Of a DNA stretch of 64,000 nt, positions 17,054 through 26,200 are shown in pieces. Position 1 is the stretch's first letter; the number at the start of each line of letters is the position of its first letter. Position numbers and translations under genes: made by a program. The notes beneath the pieces are model-generated. The model saw only the letters and a program-made list of their open reading frames with translations. It did not search any database and was not told the DNA's origin. This DNA comes from Deltaproteobacteria bacterium (GTDB taxonomy: Bacteria; SAR324; JACQKK01). The stretch spans positions 32,656 to 96,655 of the forward strand of contig JAOUEW010000007.1 of the NCBI GenBank assembly GCA_029858505.1, written 5' to 3'.

Positions 17054-18265
17054 ATGACCCTTCCTTTCACGCCCTCTCCCACCCTGCTGCCGGTGCCCGG
17101 TTTTTGGTGGCTGGGAGAAAACATCGGGATCAAAGACACCTCGCTGGATTTTGCCGTGCTGTATTCGGAAGACCCCTGCCAGTCGGCGGCGATGTTTACC
17201 CGCAGCAACATGCCTGGGGCGCCGATCATCGTGGGGCGCGAGCACGCCGCTGGCGGGGGGCTGCAGGCCGTGGTGGTGAACTCGAAAAATGCCAACGTGG
17301 CCACCGGTTTCTCTGGGGTAGAGCGTTCCCGGCTGGTGTGCGAGTTATTGGGCCGGGAGTTGGGGCTGGACCCCAAGCGGGTGCTGCCGTCCTCCACGGG
17401 GGTCATTGGGGTGCCGCTGCCGGTGGAAAAAATCGTGGCGGCCATCCAGGGGGTGAAGGGCCGCCTGCGGCAAAACGCCGCCTCGGTTCAGGCCTTCTCT
17501 CAGGCCATTCAAACCACCGACACCCGGCCCAAGGTGTATTCTTGCAAAGTCGGGGGGGCCACCCTTACCGCCATGGCCAAGGGCGCGGGCATGATTGAGC
17601 CCAACATGGCCACCATGCTGGCCTACATGGCCACCGACGCGGCCATTCCCCAGCAGCGCTTGCAGGCCATGCTAAAGCGGGTGGCGGATCAAACCTTCAA
17701 CCGGGTATCGGTGGACTCCGACACCTCCACGTCAGACACGGTGGTGGTGCTGGCCAACGGCCGGGCCGGGGCGGTGGACGAAGCTGCCTTCGAGGTCGCC
17801 ATGCTGGCCGCCGCTACCCATCTGGCCCGGGCCATCGCCCGGGACGGCGAGGGAGCCACCAAACTGATTACCCTAACCGTGGAGGGCGCCGACAGCCCCG
17901 CCGCCGCCCTGGCCTTCGCCCGCTCCATCATCAACTCTCCCCTGGTGAAAACCGCGGTGCATGGCGGCGACCCCAACTGGGGGCGGTTCGTGATGGCCGT
18001 GGGTAAGGTGTTCAGCCACCCGGTGCGGGTAGAGGACCTGTCGGTCACCTTTGGAGACCCCGCCGAGGGGCTGACCATTCGGGAAGCCCTGACCCGTGAC
18101 GAGGGAGAATACAAGCCCCTGCTGGCCCGCATGAGCCGCTATCTGAAAGAACACGAAGAGGTGGTGATTGCCGTGTCGGTGGGCCATGGCCCAGGGAAAG
18201 AACGCATTTGGGGCTGCGACCTGGGACCTGGCTATGTGGAGGTCAACGCCCACTACACGACTTAA
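17054..18265 (+). CDS. argJ: ArgJ, ornithine acetyltransferase / N-acetylglutamate synthase
   Basis: A 403-residue ArgJ. It moves the acetyl group from N-acetylornithine to glutamate in the cyclic arginine pathway; bifunctional members can also use acetyl-CoA. The diagnostic autocleavage site KGAGMIEPNMATML is present, with Thr187 becoming the N-terminal nucleophile of the beta chain. LPSSTGVIG (oxyanion region) and HGGDPNWGR near the substrate site are also seen, and the C terminus ends YVEVNAHYTT, close to the family's usual ending. Length is normal. No clear Shine-Dalgarno precedes the ATG. Mono- or bifunctionality cannot be decided from sequence. Confidence 0.93.
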   Translation: MTLPFTPSPTLLPVPGFWWLGENIGIKDTSLDFAVLYSEDPCQSAAMFTRSNMPGAPIIVGREHAAGGGLQAVVVNSKNANVATGFSGVERSRLVCELLGRELGLDPKRVLPSSTGVIGVPLPVEKIVAAIQGVKGRLRQNAASVQAFSQAIQTTDTRPKVYSCKVGGATLTAMAKGAGMIEPNMATMLAYMATDAAIPQQRLQAMLKRVADQTFNRVSVDSDTSTSDTVVVLANGRAGAVDEAAFEVAMLAAATHLARAIARDGEGATKLITLTVEGADSPAAALAFARSIINSPLVKTAVHGGDPNWGRFVMAVGKVFSHPVRVEDLSVTFGDPAEGLTIREALTRDEGEYKPLLARMSRYLKEHEEVVIAVSVGHGPGKERIWGCDLGPGYVEVNAHYTT

Positions 18266-18365
18266 TGTTGGGCTGCGCCTGGGCGAAATCTGGGGCTTTG
18301 CATTCCCCTTCGGGTGGAATATGATGGGTGGATATATGAACTCCCCCAAGAACCCAACCCTCTGA

Positions 18366-19457
<1,092 letters not shown>

Positions 19458-19530
19458 GTCGCCGCCGGGGCACTTTCGCATCCCCGCCTTTCGCGAACGC
19501 CCTTCCCAAACGTTCCTCTCTAAACCATAC

Positions 19531-19582
19531 AGCCCGGCATCCCCCGTTTCTCAAACGTGATGGTGCCGGGCTGGGTTGTTTT
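19531..19582 (+). terminator. Intrinsic terminator after mreB
   Basis: AGCCCGGCA (19531-19539) pairs with TGCCGGGCT (19564-19572). Within the loop CGTTT and AAACG can extend the structure. GGGTTGTTTT follows on the plus strand. Confidence 0.7.
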
Positions 19583-19681
19583 CAGGAATTTCCTTGATTT
19601 CCCTCCCGGGAATTTGGTGAATAAAACAGCCTTCCGCTCCATTTCCTGGAATGCATCGCACCATCAAAAAAGGGGGTACTC

Positions 19682-21802
19682 ATGAACAACGCATTTCGGC
19701 CATCTTTTCTGTTGTCCTCTCCATCTTTTCCTCTCCTTTGGGTCATGGCCCTGATGCTGGCCATGGTATGGCCAGCATTTTCTTGGGCCGATGACCGACT
19801 GGACGGTTTTCAAGCCTACGATAAGAGCGACTACCAGAAAACACTGCGGCTGTTGACTCCCCTGGCCAAGCAGGGAGACCCCACATCTCAATATCTATTG
19901 GGGGTCTTGTACGCGGAGGGGGAAGGAGTATCGGCCAATCCCGCCAAGGCGGAATTCTATTTTCAACAGGCCGCCCAGGGTCTGCCAGCCAGGGCCGCCG
20001 CAGGGGATGATTGGGCCATGTATTTCTTAGGAACAGCCCATCTTAACGGCCAAGGGGTAAAACAAAATCCCGCGCAGGCGCTGGATTGGTTCCGCAAGGC
20101 CGCGGAAAAAAATCATGCCCACGCCATGTATTTCCTGGGCCGCATGTACCACATTGGCCAGGGCGTAAAAAAGGATCAGTCCCAGGCGTTAATGTGGTGG
20201 AAAAAATCGGCAGCGTTGGGCAGTTCCCACGCCATGAACAGCTTGGGCGTTGCCCTTGATTTCGGCGATGGGGTGAAAGTGAACCATCCGGAGGCGGTGG
20301 CCTGGTTCCGCAAGGCCGCTGAATTGGGCAACCCCCTGGCCATGAACAGCCTGGGGGTCAATTACGTGAATGGGGTTGGGGTGGACCCGGATGTGGCGCA
20401 AGCCGTATTTTGGTGGAAGAAAGGAGCAGAGCTGGGAGAACCCGGAGCCATGACCAACCTGGGCTACAGTTATATTTTGGGTCAGGGGGTCGAATCCAAC
20501 CCACAAAAAGGGCTGGGCTGGTGGCAGAAGGCGGCAGAGAAGGGAAATGTTCAGGCCATGCACAACCTGGGTGTGATCTATCTGGAGGGAGAATTTGTTG
20601 TTAGAAACCCTGAAAAATCCGTGGCTTGGTTTCAAAAGGCGGCAGCCTTGGGCCATGCGGGAGCCATGAACAATCTGGGCGTTGCCTACAATGACGGGAA
20701 TGGCATTGAGACAAACAGCCAACTGGCCATGGAGTGGTGGAAGAAATCGGCCGACCTGGGAAACGACCATGCCATGTTTCATTTGGGGTATGCCTATATC
20801 GAAGGAAACGGTGCCCCCAAAAACATCCCCCTGGCTTTGGATTGGTGGCGAAAATCAGCTGCACGGGGAAACACCGATGCCATGGTGAATTTAGGAACCG
20901 CCTACGATGACGGATTGTTGGGGAAAAAAGATGTTCCACAGGCCCTTCGGTGGTGGAGACAGTCTGTGGGATTGAAACCTGAGTATGCCAAAGTTTCCGG
21001 AAAACGAGAGGAAGCCCTGCTGGTGTTTAGTCGGAGCGATTTCCCCAGGGCTTTTCGGCTGTTGGCCCCCCTGGCCGCCAAGGGAGACCCCGTGGCCCAA
21101 TACCGCATGGGTAATATGTATGAACACGGCCTGGGGGTTACACCCGATAAAGTAAAATCCGACGATTTTTACGCGCGGGCCTACAAAGGCCTTCCCCAGC
21201 GGGCCCTTGCGGGAGACACCGAAGCCATGGCGTTTTGGGGAATGGTCTTAGTGAATGGCAGGGAAAATATTTTGGAAGACCCAGAACAGGCCGTTGGCTG
21301 GTGGAGAAAGGCCGTGGATCAAGGGAATGCCTCGGCCATGTACCATTTGGGTTATGCTTACGATATAGGCCGGGGTGTGAAGCAGGATCATCAACAGGCG
21401 CTGGCTTTGTATAGAAAATCCGCCGACCTGGGAGATTTTGCAGCCCTGTTTAGTTTGGGGTGGTTGTATTACGAAGGAAACGGCGTTGCACGGGACCCCC
21501 AAAAGGCGGTGATATGCTGGCGGCTTTCCGCCGAAATGGGGAATTCACTGGGGATGGGAAACCTGGGGGATGCGTATTTCAGAGGGCAGTGGGTGAGACG
21601 AGATGTAAACCTGGCTGTTTTCTGGTGGAACAAAGCCGCTGCCCTGGGCGATACGGACGCCATGGTCAGTTTGGGGAATGCGTATGAGGAAGGAACAGGC
21701 GTGCAGAAAGACCTTCAACAAGCCGAGTTTTGGTGGCGAAAGGCCGCCAACTTGGGAAATCACACGGCCAAAGAAACCCTGGAGGAGCACGGGATAAAAT
21801 AA
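19682..21802 (+). CDS. Secreted protein with 16 Sel1-type TPR repeats
   Basis: A 706-residue protein with an N-terminal signal peptide (hydrophobic core about 17-34, likely cleavage after FSWA at 36), so it should act in the periplasm or outside. The rest is about 16 Sel1-like repeats of roughly 36 residues (AMxxLGxxYxxGxGVxxDxxQAxxWWRKAAELGN). The array is itself duplicated: the opening DYQKTLRLLTPLAKQGDP with QGLPARAAAGDDWAM near the start returns as DFPRAFRLLAPLAAKGDP with KGLPQRALAGDTEAM near 460. Sel1 proteins serve as protein-binding scaffolds. The partner is unknown and no secretion or capsule genes lie nearby. Confidence 0.9.
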   Translation: MNNAFRPSFLLSSPSFPLLWVMALMLAMVWPAFSWADDRLDGFQAYDKSDYQKTLRLLTPLAKQGDPTSQYLLGVLYAEGEGVSANPAKAEFYFQQAAQGLPARAAAGDDWAMYFLGTAHLNGQGVKQNPAQALDWFRKAAEKNHAHAMYFLGRMYHIGQGVKKDQSQALMWWKKSAALGSSHAMNSLGVALDFGDGVKVNHPEAVAWFRKAAELGNPLAMNSLGVNYVNGVGVDPDVAQAVFWWKKGAELGEPGAMTNLGYSYILGQGVESNPQKGLGWWQKAAEKGNVQAMHNLGVIYLEGEFVVRNPEKSVAWFQKAAALGHAGAMNNLGVAYNDGNGIETNSQLAMEWWKKSADLGNDHAMFHLGYAYIEGNGAPKNIPLALDWWRKSAARGNTDAMVNLGTAYDDGLLGKKDVPQALRWWRQSVGLKPEYAKVSGKREEALLVFSRSDFPRAFRLLAPLAAKGDPVAQYRMGNMYEHGLGVTPDKVKSDDFYARAYKGLPQRALAGDTEAMAFWGMVLVNGRENILEDPEQAVGWWRKAVDQGNASAMYHLGYAYDIGRGVKQDHQQALALYRKSADLGDFAALFSLGWLYYEGNGVARDPQKAVICWRLSAEMGNSLGMGNLGDAYFRGQWVRRDVNLAVFWWNKAAALGDTDAMVSLGNAYEEGTGVQKDLQQAEFWWRKAANLGNHTAKETLEEHGIK

Positions 21803-21827
21803 GTGGATTACTTGGGGGCATCGCCCC

Positions 21828-21930
21828 TCCCTGCCCCCTTTTCACAGAAAAATTTTCTGGTTAGGCAAAGGCCTCGTGTTGTACGGCCTGGGGCCAGCTG
21901 GTCAGGCTTGCTTGCGGGGCTTTTTGCCCG
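21828..21930 (+). repeat. Family B repeat, copy 2; left flank of the toxin-antitoxin-like module
   Basis: Contains CTGCCCCCTTTTCACAG, then CTCGTGTTGTACGGCCTGG and GGCCAGCTGGTCAGGCTTG, running into the last codons of the Xre gene. About 102 bp align with 23127-23229, including 38 identical bases in a row. The two copies are direct repeats about 1.3 kb apart. Confidence 0.8.
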
Positions 21931-22360
21931 GAGATTCCGAGGGGATGACAAACCGGCTGGTCATCTCCACCCCCATGGCATCCAAAATCTCCATGGCCCG
22001 CGTTGTGGTGATGCCGTAATATTCGTTTCGCTCGTCTCGAGAAACCTGGGATTCATCCACACCCAATTTTTTAGCCAATTCCCGCTGGGTAAATCCCAGG
22101 GCAATCCGCAACCCAATCAACGTTTGGCCAAACCCATGCAAATTCATGATCTCATCCAGATCGCCCCGTTTCAGCCGCTCATAAGCCTCCACTTCTTCTT
22201 CCAACTGCAAATGAAACGAAAGAAAGGGGTTTACGGCACGTTCTATTTCTTTGCTGGGCAATCCCTGACCCTTCAACCGTTGGCGCTCTTGCTCCAGGCG
22301 GTTTTTTTCGTCTTGAATTCGGTGGATGGCTTCTTGATATTCTTTTTCGTTGCGAATCAT
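21902..22360 (-). CDS. Xre-family HTH protein, probable antitoxin
   Basis: A 152-residue protein. Its N-terminal half is a charged, coiled-coil-like region (EYQEAIHRIQDEKNRLEQER). The C-terminal part is an HTH_3 domain, GLRIALGFTQRELAKKLGVD followed by ESQVSRDERNEYYGITTTR. The ATG at 22360 overlaps the upstream gene's TGA as ATGA, so the two are translationally coupled. An 18-bp palindrome upstream of the pair is a natural operator. The last nine codons fall within a repeat that recurs beyond the other end of the module. The gene is more AT-rich than the surrounding genome. The antitoxin role is inferred from pairing, coupling and the HTH. Confidence 0.75.
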   Translation of the reverse strand: MIRNEKEYQEAIHRIQDEKNRLEQERQRLKGQGLPSKEIERAVNPFLSFHLQLEEEVEAYERLKRGDLDEIMNLHGFGQTLIGLRIALGFTQRELAKKLGVDESQVSRDERNEYYGITTTRAMEILDAMGVEMTSRFVIPSESPGKKPRKQA

Positions 22361-22932
22361 GGCAGGTCTCCCGAGTCTCGAATGATTTGAAGGATTCCCT
22401 TTTGTGTCCCATCCCGACGGGATTGCCGAAACGCGGAAGGAAATTCCAGTTCCTTCCCCCATTTGTCACGAATACCGGAAGACTGACCGTAATGGGGATA
22501 GAGTTCAACCCGATACCGGTGCCACATGGGCAGTTGTTTTTTAGGGTACCCCCGATAAGGTTTTCTGGAATGGGGGTCCCAGGTCCAAACCTTGTAGGGG
22601 TCCAGTTGATTTAAGTGCCGTTCCAAATTTCCGCTAATCAGTTGGTCGAAGTCGCAAACAAAATACCCGTCGATGTCGTTCGGGTGGTCTTTTTCCTCCA
22701 CAAAAGAACCATCAATAAAAATATTTGAGATGCCAACTCGCCACAGTTGACCCGCCAAAATCGACAACTGATCCACCAGAAACAAACGTTGCTTCGTATC
22801 CCAAGTCTGGGCGCGGTTTTCTGGCCCCATCACCAGCATGGAGGTGCGTAAATCGGACAATGTGATCTGATAATCTCCCGGCGGAAGAACTCCGTCAGGC
22901 GTGAATGGAGGCAACGTACAGATCGGAGTCAT
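22357..22932 (-). CDS. Nucleotidyltransferase-fold protein (DUF6932-like), probable toxin partner
   Basis: A 191-residue protein with GSFVEEKDHPNDIDGYF at about 76-92. GS followed by D-x-D is the signature of minimal nucleotidyltransferase folds, and the spacing and surrounding sequence resemble DUF6932. It is the first gene of a two-gene unit and overlaps the Xre gene by 4 bp. Pairs of this kind with an Xre regulator are typical of toxin-antitoxin or defence-associated modules. The substrate is unknown and toxicity has to be tested. The C-terminal half is basic and rich in Arg, Lys and Trp. Confidence 0.65.
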   Translation of the reverse strand: MTPICTLPPFTPDGVLPPGDYQITLSDLRTSMLVMGPENRAQTWDTKQRLFLVDQLSILAGQLWRVGISNIFIDGSFVEEKDHPNDIDGYFVCDFDQLISGNLERHLNQLDPYKVWTWDPHSRKPYRGYPKKQLPMWHRYRVELYPHYGQSSGIRDKWGKELEFPSAFRQSRRDGTQKGILQIIRDSGDLP

Positions 22933-22989
22933 AAAACCGTTCCATGGCTGGAATCTGGTTTTGCTTCATACACTCCATTCTCTTCATAA

Positions 22990-23007
22990 CTTGACATATA
23001 TGTCAAG
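22990..23007 (-). promoter_or_regulatory. Perfect 18-bp palindrome, operator-like, upstream of the Xre module
   Basis: CTTGACATATATGTCAAG is perfectly palindromic and ends 57 bp upstream of the module's first start codon. On the minus strand TTGCCA-N17-TATATG forms a plausible -35/-10 pair whose -10 lies inside the palindrome, so a bound repressor would block the promoter. Autorepression by the Xre protein is inferred. Confidence 0.6.
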
Positions 23008-23126
23008 TGTTGATTCGTGGCAACCCTTCTTCATTCCTGACCATAGGTCTGCTTATTTCACACCGCCGTTCCTCAGGGGAAGCCGGGCTGAGTTGTTTTG
23101 AGAGTTCTGCATAACCGATCCCATCC

Positions 23127-23229
23127 CCCCTGCCCCCTTTTCATAGAAAATAATTCTAGTGATGCAGACGTCTCGTGTTGTACGGCCTGGGGCCAGCTGG
23201 TCAGGCTTGTTTGCGGGGCTTTCTTGCCC
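23127..23229 (+). repeat. Family B repeat, copy 3; right flank of the toxin-antitoxin-like module
   Basis: Direct repeat of 21828-21930 with about 80% identity overall and an identical 38-bp core. It carries a copy of the 3' end of the Xre gene with one extra base and no gene attached, so it looks like the tail of a lost or displaced module copy. Confidence 0.8.
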
Positions 23230-23299
23230 AAGCATAGGAACCCGTTGGGGATGGCGGTCGTTTACGATATGCTCAGGCTGAGCCTAAGGAGGAGCCCCC

Positions 23300-26200
23300 A
23301 TGGGGAAGGACACCCAAGACCAAGCTGGTTCCCACGCCTCCCTGGCGCGGCTGGGAGAACTGTACGGGGTGGAACCCGCCTATGCCTCTCTGGACGGCGT
23401 GACCCACCCCACTTCCCAAGCCACCCTGCAAGCCCTGCTGAAGGCCATGGGGGTGCCCACGGCCTCGCCCCAACAAATCGCCGAAGCCCTGGCCGCCGCC
23501 GAGGATGCCCCCTGGCGGCCGGGTTTGGCCCCCCTGGCCACCGTAACGGTGGGGGCCCTGCCCCATGCCTTGCCCCTGACCCTGCCCCACCCCCGCCCGT
23601 TCCGCTGGACGTTGGAATGCCTGTCCCCGGTGGGCCTGCCGCCCAAGACCCCGCCCCCAGGCCCTTGGCAGGGGGAGATCACGGACCCGTTGGTGCTGGA
23701 ACACCGTGAACATTCCAAATCTGGTGTACGGCTGGCGGTGCCCCTGCCCCCAGAACTGCCCCTGGGAGATTACCAATTCACGGCCACGGTGGCGGAGGAT
23801 GACGGCGGGGAAACGGAATACCAGGGGGGCCTGGCCGTGTGCCCCCCCGCTTGTTGGCGCCCGGCGGAACTGACCATGGACGGGCGGGGGGTGGTGTTTC
23901 AGTTGGCCCTGTGGGGCCTGCGGGGCGAGGGAGACTTTGGGGTGGGGCACTTTGGGCTGCTGGCCGAGGCCGCCCGCTGGGCCAAGCAACAACTGGGGGC
24001 CTGCTTGGTGGGGGTGGGGCCGCTTCATGGGGTGTTCAACCGCTTTCCCCACCATATTTCTCCGTATTATCCCAGCAGCCGGTTGTACCTGAACCCGGTG
24101 TATTTGCACTTGGATGCCCTGCCGGAAGTGCAAGCCTCCAAGGCGGCCCAGGCCAAGCTGGCCGACCCCGCCTTTCGGGCCCGCCGCCAAGCCCTGGAAC
24201 AAGCCAGCCGGGCCGACCCACAGGCCAGCTGGAACCTGAAAGAAGACGTGCTGTGGGCGGCCTTCCAAGCGTTTTATCAAACCGCTTGGCAGGCGGGCGG
24301 TGACCCAGCCAGCCCCCCCAAAAAACACAACAAGACCCAACCAAAGGGCCTGCAACACCGGGCTGAAGAATTGGCGGCGTTTGTGCGCGGTGAAGGGAAG
24401 CCCCTGGAAGACTTCGCCCGGTTTTGTGTGTTGGAAGAGCAAGCATTCCAACGTCAGGGGCACCCGGTTCCCTGGTGGGACTGGCCTGAGACTTCGCCAG
24501 CGTCTCCTCAGGTGGAGTCATTCGGCCAAGACAACCCGCGGGTGTTGTTCTTCCAATACCTGCAGTTCGCCTGCCGAGAGCAATTGGCCCAGGCCGGAGC
24601 GGGGGGTTGGGGGAACCCCCACCAGGCCGGGCTGTACCTGGACCTGGCCCTGGGGGTGGACCCCGCCGGGGCCGACGGCTGGACCGAACAAACCCTGCTC
24701 ACCCGCCAAGCCGCCGCCGGGGCACCCCCCGACCCCCTGGGGCCCCTGGGCCAGTGCTGGGGGCTGGCCCCAGAAGTTCCCTGGCGGGCCAAAGACAGCG
24801 GTTGGGCTTACTTCCGCCGGGTGCTGGCCCGGGCCGCTGCCCCCGCCGCCGCCCTGCGGGTAGATCACATCATCCGCTACTGGCATTTGTTCTGGGTGCC
24901 CCAACCCGGCTCCGCCGCCCAGGGGGCCTACGTGAAGGAAGACACCGAAACCCTGTTCCGGCTGCTGGCCCTGGAAAGCCACCGCCATCAAACCCTGATC
25001 ATCGGGGAGGACCTGGGCACGGTGCCCCCCCCGCTGCGAGAAACCATGGCCCGCTACGGGGTGTTGTCTACCCGGCTGGTGATGTTCGAGCGGGAGGGAG
25101 ACACCTTCCGCCCGGCGCAGCAATATCCCCAAGAGGCCCTGGCCGCCTTTGGCACCCACGACCTGCCCCCCTTGGCGGGCTGGTGGCGGGGGGGCGACCT
25201 GGAAGCCTGGGTCACGGCTGGCCACATGCCCCAAGCCAGCTTAGCGGCGGCCATGGCCCAGCGCCGCCAAGACACCCGCCGGTTGTTGGCCCGGCTAAAA
25301 AACCCCACGGCAGAAAGCCACCTGCCCAACGACTTGCCGGAAGACCTGCCGGAAAACATGGCGGAAAACATGGCGGAACAACTGGCGGCCTTTCTGGCCC
25401 AAACACCCTGCCGCTTGGTGACCGTGAACCAAGAGGAATGGACCCTGGACCGCCGCCAACAAAACCTGCCCGGCACCACCGTGGAGCACCCCAACTGGAC
25501 CGCCCGCATGGAAGCCCCCCTGGAAGCCCTGGCCGCCCAACCTGCCACCGCCGCGCGGCTGGCAGCCCTCCGCCAAGCGTTGGCGCCGGTCTTCCCATCC
25601 GCCCAGGTTTCAGAACCAACCAGGGGCGAGCCAGCCGGTTCATCTTCCCCAGGCAAACGGAAATCCAAGGGCCTGCCCCACCCGGCCAACACCAACGCCA
25701 GCGAATGGAACTGGCTGCTGGACCACGCCCACGCCGACCCCCACCGAATTTTGGGGCTGCGGCCCCTGACCAAGGGGGGCTGGGGGGTGTGGGCCTGGCG
25801 GCCACGGGCCCAGGCCTGCCGATGGATTCCTGAACACGGAGCAGAAAGCCAAACCCTGACCTTGGAGCGGATTCACCCGGCGGGGGTGTTTTTCGCCGCC
25901 CTGCCCCCAGGCACGGAACCGGGGCCCTACCGGCTGGAAACCCAATACCCCGGCGGCTACTTGGAATCGCAGGCCGACCCCTATGCGTTTTGGCCCCAAC
26001 TGGACCCGGCCTGGCTGGCCGCCTTTGCCAGAGAACCCCAGACCAATGCCCACCGCTGGCTGGGGGCCCATCCCCTGACGGTGCAGGGCACCCCCGGAGT
26101 GCGCTTTGCCCTGTGGGCCCCCCATGCCCAGGGGGTTAGCGTGGTGGGGAACTTTAACCACTGGACCGCGGGAGAACACCCCATGCGCAAACTGGAGGGC

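Noticed and set aside
22179..22508. Alternative frame overlapping the Xre/toxin-like gene junction
   Set aside because: The ATGA overlap and recognisable domains fix the two real genes; this frame has no start signal or family match.
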